A stretch of DNA of 46,300 nucleotides from a virus (IMGVR_UViG_3300009159_000106:1-46300); one strand, 5' to 3'; shown: positions 16,979 through 25,189, numbered from the stretch's first letter. The notes: generated by a model not told the origin, from the sequence alone. Made by a program: numbers and translations.

Positions 16979-17638
16979 TTAACCCAGCGATCCATTTAAT
17001 GCCATCCATGATATGGGAAATGCTCTAGCACAACAATCAGATATTGCTAAGGCTACTTGTCGGCACTCATCCTGTGCGTGTTCGTCAAGACGGAGCTGAC
17101 ATACCCTGTTGAAACCATAGAGTGAACCAGTCCAATACCACTCAGTCATCATAGACTGTGGTAGTACTGTCCTTGCTTGCTCAGGACAGACACCCTCATA
17201 TAGCATGAGCTTGTAAGTACTGAGAGAAGATTTGATTGATTCATTATAACACTGTTGTACTAATGCGCTATCCTTCACATACTCAGAGGATGAGCCTTGC
17301 TTCTTGTTCTCTGCTGCTGCCCTCCAGTTACTCTGTGGTGACCAGAAGGTAGGCTCGTAGTCTACATACCGTCTACTAACTTCGTTCCATGCGAAACCAA
17401 CCTGATGCTTGGCTAGCTGCCTTGCAACAAAGATCGGAGCCTTGATATGAAACTGCAGGGTACAATGGGCAAACGGACTCCAATGCTTATGCTTAGCGAG
17501 ATAAGTAATAAGCTTTACATTCTGTAGCTCAGTGTAGTTGGCTGCTTCCTTAGCAAAAGAAACACGAGCAGCATCTACTACGGTATTATCACTACCCATT
17601 TTGAGTAAGTGTTTTACGGACATCTCTTCGTATATCAT
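16979..17638 (-). CDS. thyX: FAD-dependent thymidylate synthase ThyX
   Basis: A 219-residue flavin-dependent thymidylate synthase that would convert dUMP to dTMP with methylenetetrahydrofolate. The fold-defining region reads VARQLAKHQVGFAWNEVSRR at residues 71-90, followed by YVDYEPTFW; the NE-x-S-x-R-Y signature is intact. The canonical RHR-x7-S motif is replaced by KHQ with one extra residue before the Ser. A second typical block is CPEQARTVLPQSMMTEWYWT near 150, with LRLDEHAQDECR after it. It lies just downstream of a terminator. With dUTPase and the reductase it forms a dTTP supply set. Confidence 0.92.
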   Translation of the reverse strand: MIYEEMSVKHLLKMGSDNTVVDAARVSFAKEAANYTELQNVKLITYLAKHKHWSPFAHCTLQFHIKAPIFVARQLAKHQVGFAWNEVSRRYVDYEPTFWSPQSNWRAAAENKKQGSSSEYVKDSALVQQCYNESIKSSLSTYKLMLYEGVCPEQARTVLPQSMMTEWYWTGSLYGFNRVCQLRLDEHAQDECRQVALAISDCCARAFPISWMALNGSLG

Positions 17639-17671
17639 ACTTTTGTTTCTCCGATAAGTGTTTTACTTTAG

Positions 17672-17701
17672 AAAAAAGGAAGGGGGATTTCTCCCCCTCC
17701 C
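17672..17701 (-). terminator. Rho-independent terminator after rusA
   Basis: On the minus strand a 10-bp stem (GGGAGGGGGA with TCCCCCTTCC, one G-U pair) closes a GAAA tetraloop and is followed directly by TTTTTT. This is a textbook intrinsic terminator, 87 bases after the rusA stop and 34 bases ahead of thyX. It would end or thin out transcripts from the early and SSB-RusA block. Confidence 0.88.
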
Positions 17702-17788
17702 TTCCTATGGTGGTGACAATAAAGTCAACGGATCTATCTCAGTCAACAAGTGCCGGACTGCTTGGACTAAGACCGATCAATACACCAG

Positions 17789-18181
17789 TTATAGGTTGCT
17801 TACTGACAGAGTGAAGTAACCATCTTCACCTGTAGCTGCCCATTGCTTAGTTACATGTAGGGAAATGATTTGAGAGTCATCTTCCCAAACCTTCTTGTTC
17901 ATTGTATCAAGTATAGCTTTAGCAAAGTTATCAATATCAGGGCGAGGCGCGTCTAACTCAGTAGCCTTAGGCTTCTTAACATAGAGTTCAATGTCAACAA
18001 CAAGAGGACCAGTCATGGGTTCTAAGTCTGTACCTAGAATATCCCATACTACCTCTGCTGCTTTCTCTCTGAACTCTTTATAAGTACCTGTGTAATACGC
18101 TCCCCATTTACCGACCCTAGGTCTTGATGCGGCAACTGGATTCAGATTAAATCTCCATTGATTAGAATGGGAGATCTTCAT
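17789..18181 (-). CDS. rusA: RusA-like Holliday junction resolvase
   Basis: A 130-residue endonuclease of the RusA family. It has the basic N-terminal block NPVAASRPRVGKWGAYYTGT and the acidic catalytic block APRPDIDNFAKAILDTMN, followed by EDDSQI. RusA dimers cut Holliday junctions; here the enzyme could resolve recombination or replication intermediates before packaging, taking the place of T7 endonuclease I. I chose the ATG at 18181 (MKISHSNQW), which overlaps the SSB gene by 20 bases; the longer frame lacks family-like sequence. Confidence 0.88.
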   Translation of the reverse strand: MKISHSNQWRFNLNPVAASRPRVGKWGAYYTGTYKEFREKAAEVVWDILGTDLEPMTGPLVVDIELYVKKPKATELDAPRPDIDNFAKAILDTMNKKVWEDDSQIISLHVTKQWAATGEDGYFTLSVSNL

Positions 18182-18704
18182 CCTCTGTTTCCTCAACATT
18201 AACAAGTGCTGGTGCAGACTTAGTTGGAGTAGCGGTTGACACGAAGCCACCATCTATTGCATCAAAACCTGAACCACCTGTAATGTTGTTGGCATTCTTC
18301 TCAATGATCTGAATGCCATTTAAGTACACACTAAGACTATTGTCTCGTGTGATAACACATGGTGAAAGCTTAAGTCTTACCTTATCTCCACCAAACGGTA
18401 CGGTATCGGTTGGGGTAGCCTGTGAATCAACACAAGGGAACTTACCTTCCTCAACATGTACTCGGCTCTTAGCCTTGAAGGTACGCAATCCATCCTTCTC
18501 CATGATACCATTGATCTTAGTAGCACCTGACTTCTTAAGGATATCCTTGAGAACCTTATCAAGTGTCTTGTCTAAGACAACAGTAATGTTATGGTTGGCA
18601 GATGCCTCACCGAAAGCAATGTCTGGCTTAAGTAGATTGCTCCACTTAACTTCGACTACTTCAGTTACAAACTGTGGCATCTTCTTTAACTTGCTCTTGT
18701 TCAT
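18162..18704 (-). CDS. ssDNA-binding protein (T7 gp2.5-like)
   Basis: A 180-residue protein with a basic, Lys-rich N-terminus, a beta-rich core, and an acidic tail ending VEETEDEDLPF. An acidic C-terminus with a terminal Phe is the hallmark of phage SSBs, which use it to contact polymerase and helicase. The core (TFKAKSRVHVEEGKFPCVD, then GDKVRLKLSPCV) resembles the OB-fold gp2.5/DUF2815 group. It lies next to RusA and upstream of the replisome genes. The assignment rests on the tail, size and context. Confidence 0.75.
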   Translation of the reverse strand: MNKSKLKKMPQFVTEVVEVKWSNLLKPDIAFGEASANHNITVVLDKTLDKVLKDILKKSGATKINGIMEKDGLRTFKAKSRVHVEEGKFPCVDSQATPTDTVPFGGDKVRLKLSPCVITRDNSLSVYLNGIQIIEKNANNITGGSGFDAIDGGFVSTATPTKSAPALVNVEETEDEDLPF

Positions 18705-18897
18705 TCGTAGTTTCCTTCTTTAATGATGCGTTGATATTGTCAACTTGCATATTCAAATCCATTACAATAGTATTCATGCCAGATGCGAGCTGACTTAAGC
18801 CAGCCGAAAGCTGACTAAGATACGCAACAACACTATCGGTACGGATAGCAGGAACTTGTTCCTTTGTTTCAGTCTCGGTATTAGTTTCAGTATTCAT
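18661..18897 (-). CDS. Small coiled-coil protein ahead of SSB (78 aa)
   Basis: A 78-residue ORF with a Thr/Glu-rich start (MNTETNTETETKEQ) and a helical middle with regular hydrophobic spacing (YLSQLSAGLSQLASGMNTIV). It has a very strong ribosome binding site (AAAGGAGGAAAT, then ATG). It overlaps the SSB start by 44 bases. It is the first gene after a candidate promoter, so it should be well expressed. The function is unknown. Confidence 0.65.
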   Translation of the reverse strand: MNTETNTETETKEQVPAIRTDSVVAYLSQLSAGLSQLASGMNTIVMDLNMQVDNINASLKKETTNEQEQVKEDATVCN

Positions 18898-18926
18898 ATT
18901 TCCTCCTTTCTAAAAAATAATATCTT

Positions 18927-18947
18927 CTATAGCCCCAACTATAGGGC
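18927..18947 (-). promoter_or_regulatory. Candidate phage RNA polymerase promoter (copy 3), nested in a hairpin
   Basis: On the minus strand this reads GCCCTATAGTTGGGGCTATAG, a variant of the recurring motif with TATAG in place of TACTA. It lies between the citrate-synthase-like gene and the 78-residue gene ahead of SSB. It is part of a larger 9-bp inverted repeat at 18930-18959 (TAGCCCCAA with TTGGGGCTA, 12-base loop). A T6 run follows about 12 bases after it. The element could act as promoter, attenuator or both. Confidence 0.5.
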
Positions 18948-18962
18948 TTATTGGGGCTAATG

Positions 18963-19532
18963 TTAAGTCTTTTGATTTACCACCATGTCTGTCCATGTAG
19001 GGATCCGGGCGAGGATGAACAGAGAAATCTCTGTGCCTTCCTTAAATCCTAGGATCTCACATAAGACTGCACTATACATAGCAGCATTAGGATAAATGTT
19101 TTTCTGAGTTTGCTGACCAATAATACTCTTGATCTCTTGTATTCTAAAGTGATACCACGGATGGTAGGCTTCGATATAGTTTGCTACATCTTGCCATGCC
19201 GGATCAATCCCAGTCTTATAAAAGGAATTACCAAAGCCAGCAATAGGAATCTTCCTATTGAGGATGTCTACTATATCTCTAGTAGATGTGATTAACATCA
19301 GACGAGCCTCAGAGATAGGTGCATGATAGACACCAAGAGTTAAGATAGCCGAAGCTAATGCATTCTCTAAGCGTCCTGTTGTACCACTCGCATTAAGACA
19401 TGCCATTGAACTAGCGTTAGGATTATTCCTTGCTGAGTTAGCATGTGCTTCTATCACCATGTTTAATAAGACTTGGTGATTAATAGAACCATGTGGTTCA
19501 ACTACATAGGGTAGGTCAATTGTTATTTTCAT
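18963..19532 (-). CDS. Citrate-synthase-like protein, C-terminal half only, catalytic residues lost (189 aa)
   Basis: This 189-residue protein matches the C-terminal half of citrate synthases in order: NASSMACLNASGTTG (near 38-53), then LGVYHAPISEARLML (near 66-80, against GPAHGGANEA), AGFGNSFYKTGIDPAW (98-113, against MGFGHRVYK-x-x-DPRA), and NIYPNAAMYSAV (145-156, against LYPNVDFYSG). It ends SLFILARIPTW, against FAMARTVGW. His70 keeps the first catalytic His. Asn102 replaces the second His and Ala151 replaces the catalytic Asp, while Trp113 stands where the DPRA Arg is expected. The N-terminal domain is missing. It is therefore probably not an active citrate synthase; a binding or regulatory role is possible. 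It lies between the phosphoesterase and SSB genes. Confidence 0.7.
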   Translation of the reverse strand: MKITIDLPYVVEPHGSINHQVLLNMVIEAHANSARNNPNASSMACLNASGTTGRLENALASAILTLGVYHAPISEARLMLITSTRDIVDILNRKIPIAGFGNSFYKTGIDPAWQDVANYIEAYHPWYHFRIQEIKSIIGQQTQKNIYPNAAMYSAVLCEILGFKEGTEISLFILARIPTWTDMVVNQKT

Positions 19533-20185
19533 AATGGCATCAGTTCTAAATATGGTGCGCCATTAATGACAACACCACAACTAATCACGGGCTTCTTGAT
19601 ATTGTTCTCACCGTACTTCATACCGATGTGCTTGCGGTCTACACCACAGCCTACATTCATACCGAAGATAGCATTGAGAGGGCTGACCTGCCAGTTGATA
19701 CCTGCACATGAGTGATGATGCCCTGCTACAACAGACATACCAAGTGCCTTGGCTGTGTTGAATGATGGGTACATACTAGAGCCACCAGTACCATGATGAT
19801 AGAAGACTCTATCAACGGTATGGTTCTTTACCCATGACCACTTAGTATTGTAGACCTCATTATAAGTCTTCAAGTAAAAGTCAGGGATACCTGCATCACC
19901 TGCAAGTCGAAGCACACGCTCATCATGGTTACCAATGGTAACTACCATGTTCTTAAAGGTAGACTTCCATTCCTTAATCTGTTCCATTGCATTGCGGTAC
20001 TCACTCACCGCACCCGGATGATCCGGATGCTTAGCATGGAAGCTAATGCAATGATGGTCAACGATGTCACCGATATGTACGATGGTGTCACACTTATACT
20101 CTGCCTTGATATCCTTCACGAACTGAAGGTAACCATCAAGGACAGCAGGGAAGTGAGTGTCTCCAATTACTAGTACTCTACTCAC
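19529..20185 (-). CDS. Calcineurin-like metallophosphoesterase
   Basis: A 218-residue enzyme with all the metal-binding motifs of the family: GDTHFP at residue 8, GDIVDHH near 39, GNHDE near 87 and AGHHHS near 158. Such enzymes hydrolyse phosphoester bonds in nucleotides, nucleic acids or proteins; the substrate here is unknown. The start is GTG at 20185, preceded by GGAG and overlapping the upstream TGA (GTGA). It overlaps the start of the citrate-synthase-like gene by 4 bases, so the two are probably co-translated. Confidence 0.9.
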   Translation of the reverse strand: MSRVLVIGDTHFPAVLDGYLQFVKDIKAEYKCDTIVHIGDIVDHHCISFHAKHPDHPGAVSEYRNAMEQIKEWKSTFKNMVVTIGNHDERVLRLAGDAGIPDFYLKTYNEVYNTKWSWVKNHTVDRVFYHHGTGGSSMYPSFNTAKALGMSVVAGHHHSCAGINWQVSPLNAIFGMNVGCGVDRKHIGMKYGENNIKKPVISCGVVINGAPYLELMPL

Positions 20186-20409
20186 TTATGGTTTCTCCAT
20201 TTGTATGCATCTTTCCATTGCTGTGCAACAGATGGCATAGGCTCACGACCCTCTTCAACAATAGGTGCATAGAGATCAATGAGTCCATCAAAGTGATCCT
20301 TCTGCAGTTGATTCCAACTATCATAGAGATCACCATCTCTCCACTTCTGTCCTGTCAATCGTCTGTGTGGCTTCAAGTTCTGTAACACAGTCATCTTAAT
20401 CGCTGTCAT
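20182..20409 (-). CDS. Hypothetical protein (75 aa)
   Basis: I chose the ATG at 20409 (MTAIKMTVLQNL) because AAGGAGAACC lies just before it. The product is 75 residues and Trp-rich (KWRDGDLYDSWNQLQKDHFD, QQWKDAYKWRNHK), with helical character. No family was recognised. It lies between the RNA polymerase block and the phosphoesterase and overlaps both neighbours slightly, as is usual here. Confidence 0.6.
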   Translation of the reverse strand: MTAIKMTVLQNLKPHRRLTGQKWRDGDLYDSWNQLQKDHFDGLIDLYAPIVEEGREPMPSVAQQWKDAYKWRNHK

Positions 20410-20635
20410 CAGGTTCTCCTTCAATAAAAATTTCTACATTCATGTTTGGTTGCGGCTCTATGTTTCGCATAGAGAAGTCTAGGTACGCAGCTTGTAAGAA
20501 GATATCACTAAGGGCTTCCGTTGGAAACCAAAAGGATATTTTCTTTTTCTTTTTAACAGATGCAGCTAAGGCAGTAAACAATCTTACTGCTTCTTCTAGA
20601 TCACCCTCACTAGTAACTTTAAATACCTTAGTCAT
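20396..20635 (-). CDS. Hypothetical protein (79 aa)
   Basis: A 79-residue ORF whose ATG overlaps the RNA polymerase stop (ATGA). It begins MTKVFKVTSEGDLEEAVRLF, has a KKKKK run near residue 30 and an acidic tail (EGEPDDSD). No known family was recognised. The coupling to the polymerase gene suggests expression at the same time. Confidence 0.6.
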   Translation of the reverse strand: MTKVFKVTSEGDLEEAVRLFTALAASVKKKKKISFWFPTEALSDIFLQAAYLDFSMRNIEPQPNMNVEIFIEGEPDDSD

Positions 20636-23103
20636 TGGAAGAAATACTCCGCATCTAAAACATCCTTAATGTTTAATGAACCAGTAGGTGGTGCATCAGG
20701 TACTGTAATCTTTAATGCTTTTGATACTTCGATCCGCATGTCATCTAATAGGTTGGTAGTGTGCATTGCACAAAACTCTTCATTAGTAAACATACGCATT
20801 AGATTAACATCGGGTGCAGGACAACCATATGAATCATGGATCATACTGAACTGTTCAATACCAGCACCAACCATTCTATATATGGTACACCACATATGAC
20901 TTGCATCAAGTGAGTGAATATAGTTAGGGGAGATGGCTAGATTAACTGAGCCACCATCAATTGTTTCCTTATCGGGTGAGCCAAAGTGTAACTCTTTCAT
21001 ATCGAATAACTTAGCTACTGATCGTCTAGTTAGTATCTCATAGTATTGATGTACTACTTTAAACCCACACGGGGTAGTCCACTCAACATTCTTACCTAGT
21101 TCACTAGCCATATCAGCCACCACCTTGAGCCATGCCTTGCCCTTGTTAGCCTCGACCAATGTACCCTTGAGGGCAGCATCAATGAAGGTAGCTAACTCGA
21201 CAACAGCCCCAGCAATCTCATCCTTACCAACCCAATCAAGGTGACCCTCAGTCTTACAGTACCTGCGAATACCATAGAAGGTAACACCATAGGGATCAGT
21301 CATTACTGCTCTCTTACACACAGAGCGGTCAATGTTACCCTTCCAATACTCTATAAATTTTTTCGCCCATTTTCCATTGTTAGTATCTGCATCTTGTACT
21401 GACACCATATTAGATGTCATCACATCAGCAACATACTGATATAGATCTTCGGGCTTCTTAGTGTGTATGAGGTTAACTTTCTTGGCAAGATAAGGGTCAC
21501 GCATAAGTGCAGCCCAATGCTGAACACCATTGCATGAACCATCCATTTGCACAGGCACTTGAGTTAACCCATCAGTACGACACAGATCAAAGACAGCAGC
21601 GATACGCTGGAAGCTTGGATTCTTTTTCTTCTTATGTGATACCCACTCAGAGCGGGTAGCATAGGGATCATCATTGATTCTCTTAAGCATGTCCATGTTA
21701 TCATCGACCCACTTAACTCGTTGATCAAAGGTTGTCTTGTCCTGATCGAATAGATTAGCGACATGAATCTTTAACCAATACAAACCAATGGATGTTTGTT
21801 TCCTTGGCTGAGCAAACTGAATAAGACCACGATCAAAGTCACTTGACTGTGGACTAAGTAAATCACATGCTGCATTAGCACGACCACGGAAGTCACATGT
21901 ATAAATATGGTAGAAGAACTTCAAAGGGATTAATGATTGTGCCAGTTTAATCCGGACAAGCATACGACCTCGTGATCGTTCTTCCTTATACCAATTGCTA
22001 TAGGTTTCTTCCTTGAGCTGACACCACTTAGCCTTCTCTTCTTTAGTCCCATCCTTAGGATAGGGATCAGCAAAGTCAAAGGCTGAGAAGTCATACACGG
22101 GAAGGTTAGCATCTCGTGTGTTGTTCTTAAAGAGTGTAGTCATTATCTCTAGCACTCGCTCATTGATTGACCATTCGGTATGCATCATAGCATTAAGCCC
22201 AGTGACTACTATCTCTGATGGAAGGCTACCATTCTGGTGTACCTTCTCATCCCACATTACATCCTTAAACTTCTGTACTACAGGCTTACGGATATGGGGT
22301 AGTAGATTTCCACCACTACTACTTAGAGTATGTTTAATTGGTGGGATAATCATTGGTCGATACAGCAGGGCAGCAGTAGCAATCACATCCTGATGACGCT
22401 TATTAAGTTCACTCAATATGTCATCAGTAAAGGTAACTACAACACGCTCACTCCATCGCTTGCCTGTATGCTTACGAATGTTCTTTAAGTTAATGACTTC
22501 GGACATCTCCGCTATGCGTAGCATGTGATGACCAAAGTCTTCGCGTTGTTTCCTTGAGAAGGTTTTCTTATTAAGAGTACCCATCTTATAGGCAAACGCC
22601 TTGCATCTCTTAGTAGTCCACTTCTTCTGGTAGTGGGATTGCTTGAGCCAATCCTCACGGAATTGTTTCTTAGCCTGTTGATAGGCTACAATCTCCACTA
22701 CCATCTCAGATATAACATGTGCTATGTGTTGAGCAGTAGGCAATGGGAACAGATCGTTCTCATACTTACGCTCCCAGAAAGCAGAGTTAAACCATTCGAG
22801 AATCAGTGATCTAATAGTAATGTCTGCCATCTTAGCAGCACCAACAGCAAACAAAGGGAATGCCCATTCAGGTGTCTTCCTATTCTGTGATACCGTATCT
22901 ATCCATTGCTGGTAGAAGGGTGTAAGATGGATGACACATGCGTCAATCAATGTTTGCTCAGGGATACCCTCATCAGGGTTAGCATTGTATGCATCCCAGT
23001 ATTTATGTTCCGATAGGCAAAGCATATCTTCCTCAGAGATAACTTGTAGTGCAGTTCTTTTATCTTGTTCTTCTTTAGATAATGAATCCCACAGTTTAGA
23101 CAT
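20632..23103 (-). CDS. Single-subunit DNA-directed RNA polymerase (T7-type)
   Basis: An 823-residue T7-like RNA polymerase (T7: 883). The first catalytic Asp is in QMDGSCNGVQHWAALMRD near residue 520. CKRAVMTDPYGVTFYG near 600 includes the conserved Lys and the sugar-selecting Tyr. NLAISPNYIHSLDASHM lies near 720 and the second catalytic Asp is in MIHDSYG near 754. It would transcribe middle and late genes from phage promoters, probably the four-copy motif in this window. It lies after the early gene block, as in T7-like genomes, and is followed directly by small genes and the phosphoesterase. Confidence 0.97.
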   Translation of the reverse strand: MSKLWDSLSKEEQDKRTALQVISEEDMLCLSEHKYWDAYNANPDEGIPEQTLIDACVIHLTPFYQQWIDTVSQNRKTPEWAFPLFAVGAAKMADITIRSLILEWFNSAFWERKYENDLFPLPTAQHIAHVISEMVVEIVAYQQAKKQFREDWLKQSHYQKKWTTKRCKAFAYKMGTLNKKTFSRKQREDFGHHMLRIAEMSEVINLKNIRKHTGKRWSERVVVTFTDDILSELNKRHQDVIATAALLYRPMIIPPIKHTLSSSGGNLLPHIRKPVVQKFKDVMWDEKVHQNGSLPSEIVVTGLNAMMHTEWSINERVLEIMTTLFKNNTRDANLPVYDFSAFDFADPYPKDGTKEEKAKWCQLKEETYSNWYKEERSRGRMLVRIKLAQSLIPLKFFYHIYTCDFRGRANAACDLLSPQSSDFDRGLIQFAQPRKQTSIGLYWLKIHVANLFDQDKTTFDQRVKWVDDNMDMLKRINDDPYATRSEWVSHKKKKNPSFQRIAAVFDLCRTDGLTQVPVQMDGSCNGVQHWAALMRDPYLAKKVNLIHTKKPEDLYQYVADVMTSNMVSVQDADTNNGKWAKKFIEYWKGNIDRSVCKRAVMTDPYGVTFYGIRRYCKTEGHLDWVGKDEIAGAVVELATFIDAALKGTLVEANKGKAWLKVVADMASELGKNVEWTTPCGFKVVHQYYEILTRRSVAKLFDMKELHFGSPDKETIDGGSVNLAISPNYIHSLDASHMWCTIYRMVGAGIEQFSMIHDSYGCPAPDVNLMRMFTNEEFCAMHTTNLLDDMRIEVSKALKITVPDAPPTGSLNIKDVLDAEYFFQ

Positions 23104-23120
23104 GCATCTCCTTGGTTAAG

Positions 23121-23384
23121 TTAGTCCTGCGTGTAACGATCAACAGAGATAAGTGCATCACCATGATGCCTACGGACATAAGCAGCAAGCCGTTTATATA
23201 CAGCAGGGGTACACTTGAAGCTAATATCAAACGCATTGTTATAGAATGCATATCCCGATCCCTCATAGGCTGTCATAAATGTTGGATCAGTATCCATGAT
23301 ATCCTCACGGACATCAAGGTAATCAACAGTGCCATCAAAGATGAACACATAGTAATACTTCTTAGCCTTCTTAGTCTTTGTCAT
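23121..23384 (-). CDS. Hypothetical protein (87 aa)
   Basis: An 87-residue ORF beginning MTKTKKAKKYYYVFIFDGTV, with a mixed alpha/beta sequence (AAYVRRHHGDALISVDRY). I do not recognise it. It is the last gene before RNA polymerase, with only 17 bases between them. Its ATG overlaps the stop of the membrane peptide (ATGA). Confidence 0.6.
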   Translation of the reverse strand: MTKTKKAKKYYYVFIFDGTVDYLDVREDIMDTDPTFMTAYEGSGYAFYNNAFDISFKCTPAVYKRLAAYVRRHHGDALISVDRYTQD

Positions 23385-23482
23385 AGTGTTTCCTTAAAGA
23401 ATGATACAGTAGCAGCAAACGCAATAGACAGTAGTGCAATCCCAAACATAAGAACAAACATGATAGTAATAAACTCGATCAT
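23381..23482 (-). CDS. Small membrane peptide (33 aa)
   Basis: A 33-residue ORF from ATG 23482 to TGA 23381, preceded by a good ribosome binding site (AAGGATTAAC). Nearly the whole product is one transmembrane segment (FITIMFVLMFGIALLSIAFA), with KETL at the end. Small inner-membrane peptides are common in early phage regions and may affect host membrane functions, but no specific role can be read here. Coupling to the next gene supports it. Confidence 0.65.
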   Translation of the reverse strand: MIEFITIMFVLMFGIALLSIAFAATVSFFKETL

Positions 23483-23490
23483 GTTAATCC

Positions 23491-24471
23491 TTAGACAAGG
23501 GTGAGTGCAAACTTCATCACATCCATAGTAGTCTCTTGATTCTTACCAAGGAGATTACTAAAGGCAGACGATTCAAACGATGGCTTACGACCACGAGCAG
23601 GGATACGATGCTGAAGTTCCTTGGTTACTGCATTAGCAGCAAGCCAAAGGTTAGCACTACATCCATTTAACTCAGCCCGTTCAGCATCAAAGGTATCAGC
23701 CCACTTGCGGATGGTTACAGTAGCACGGAGATAGTTCTCATAGTCATCGGGTAATGTTGGATTAGCCACAACTGGCTCTTCAACCATACCCCATACATCC
23801 AACCAGAACTTCTGGATCTCTGACTTAGTAAGTTCCTTACGAACAAGAGTTTGTACCTTATCTTCAAAGAGTTTACCGGACATAGCGTAGAACTTAAGGG
23901 CTGATGCCATAGCCTCACGCTTCTTCTTCATGTCACCTGAGTGTACAATACGGAAGGACTTCTTACCACCTGCCATAGCCATGCTCAATGTATTCTGACA
24001 TACGATACGAACAGTAGTAGGTAGTGCTTGCTCAGCAAGAGTACCATCATGACTGTTAATGAGTGCCATATACTGTGCGATAGGATCATGTCCATTGACA
24101 CCATCAATCTCTCCTGTCTTACACAAGACAACCAAACGCTTACCACCACCCATACTTAGAGCAGACTCAATCTTAATGTCAGCACCAAGATTGTATGCCA
24201 TCTCAAAGACTTCACTATTCTGTACGATCTGATAGTCAGGTGATTGAATAGACAAGATAGCATTGTTGTCACTACGAACAATAGCATTGTAGTCATCAGA
24301 GGTAGCATCACCTGCGGTTACTGGACCAACCTTACTAACAGTCCAATCAAGACCAGCAATCTTCATTGCCTCAGTAGGTGACATATCTTCCTGAATAACC
24401 AAGCCAAGTCCATGCCATGCGGCAGTCTTACTATAGACTGCACCATCAGTATCTGTAATGTTATGTGCCAT
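23491..24471 (-). CDS. DUF932 family phage/plasmid-like protein
   Basis: A 326-residue protein beginning MAHNITDTDGAVYSKTAAWH and continuing into GLG, with SIQSPDYQIVQNSEVF near residue 75 and TTVRIVCQNTLSMAMAG near 150. These are the signatures of DUF932 (phage/plasmid-like protein, TIGR03299 group). The biochemical role is not established; members occur widely in phages and plasmids. Here it lies in the early region upstream of RNA polymerase. Length and motif order agree with the family. Confidence 0.85.
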   Translation of the reverse strand: MAHNITDTDGAVYSKTAAWHGLGLVIQEDMSPTEAMKIAGLDWTVSKVGPVTAGDATSDDYNAIVRSDNNAILSIQSPDYQIVQNSEVFEMAYNLGADIKIESALSMGGGKRLVVLCKTGEIDGVNGHDPIAQYMALINSHDGTLAEQALPTTVRIVCQNTLSMAMAGGKKSFRIVHSGDMKKKREAMASALKFYAMSGKLFEDKVQTLVRKELTKSEIQKFWLDVWGMVEEPVVANPTLPDDYENYLRATVTIRKWADTFDAERAELNGCSANLWLAANAVTKELQHRIPARGRKPSFESSAFSNLLGKNQETTMDVMKFALTLV

Positions 24472-24525
24472 TAGTTTCCTTTAGGGTTCTCTTCATCACG
24501 GTCTTGTGTATCAAGATGCCGTATC

Positions 24526-24828
24526 TTAGTCCGCTTGTACGGAGGTAACTTCTTCTTTGGCTTGAGTTCTTTCTTCAGCCATTTGCTTTTGTCTTGCTTC
24601 ATAAGTACGCTTGCAATCCCATTGCATAGTCCATAGTGATTCAATATCCTTAATACTAATACGCTGATTCATTGAATTAACTTCGCCATTTCTCACATTG
24701 AGAATGGAGAATACCACATCATACACCGCTTCAGGCTCACTGAAACGAGATGGTTCAATAAGCATAAACTGCAGCACAGTATAATTATCTTGGTCAATTG
24801 TTAATGTCTTAGTGAATGTCTCATTCAT
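24526..24828 (-). CDS. Hypothetical protein (100 aa)
   Basis: A 100-residue ORF with a beta-rich first half (MNETFTKTLTIDQDNYTVLQ) and a charged helical end (CKRTYEARQKQMAEERTQAK). Its ATG overlaps the stop of the upstream gene. No family was recognised. About 55 bases follow to the DUF932 gene with nothing I can support. Confidence 0.6.
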   Translation of the reverse strand: MNETFTKTLTIDQDNYTVLQFMLIEPSRFSEPEAVYDVVFSILNVRNGEVNSMNQRISIKDIESLWTMQWDCKRTYEARQKQMAEERTQAKEEVTSVQAD

Positions 24829-25094
24829 ATCTTTACCTTCTTAATAGATTTTATACAGCCAATCGGTATGCAATTAACATCCGATACAATAGAACCAACA
24901 TCATCCCAAGTAGCAGCAACAGTAATGTACTCTTGATTACACTCATAGAGTTTAGCAATACTTATACATTGATGAGGGTGCATATCATAGATGTCTTTCT
25001 TATCCATCCATGAGTCAGCATACCCAGAGATATCTTCCCATTCGATAATAACAATTGCGTTAATTAGTTTCTCTAACTCAGTATCAAACACCAT
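24825..25094 (-). CDS. Hypothetical protein (89 aa)
   Basis: An 89-residue ORF beginning MVFDTELEKLINAIVIIEWE, with a C-terminal beta/basic end (IPIGCIKSIKKVKI). It follows the tRNA cluster directly. A YADSWMDKKDIYDMHPHQC segment is acidic and His-containing, but no known motif was recognised. Confidence 0.6.
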   Translation of the reverse strand: MVFDTELEKLINAIVIIEWEDISGYADSWMDKKDIYDMHPHQCISIAKLYECNQEYITVAATWDDVGSIVSDVNCIPIGCIKSIKKVKI

Positions 25095-25112
25095 GATAGT
25101 ATCCTTTCTTAG

Positions 25113-25184
25113 TGGGACAGAAGAGACTTGAACTCTTAACCAATCGGTTAAAAGCCGACTGCTCTACCATTGAGCTACAATCCC
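25113..25184 (-). tRNA. tRNA-Lys (anticodon UUU)
   Basis: The minus strand folds as a cloverleaf: acceptor GGGATTG with CTGTCCC (one mismatch), D arm GCTC-AATGGTA-GAGC, anticodon stem GTCGG/CCGAT with loop CTTTTAA (anticodon TTT), and T arm AAGAG-TTCAAGT-CTCTT. The discriminator is A and no CCA is encoded. It reads AAA and AAG, codons heavily used in this AT-rich phage. Confidence 0.93.
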
Positions 25185-25189
25185 TATAG

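Noticed and set aside
16960-16980. Possible fifth promoter copy (minus strand AATTGTTGGCTATAGG)
   Set aside because: It resembles the motif only with a 2-base gap in the GGGG run, so it was not counted.
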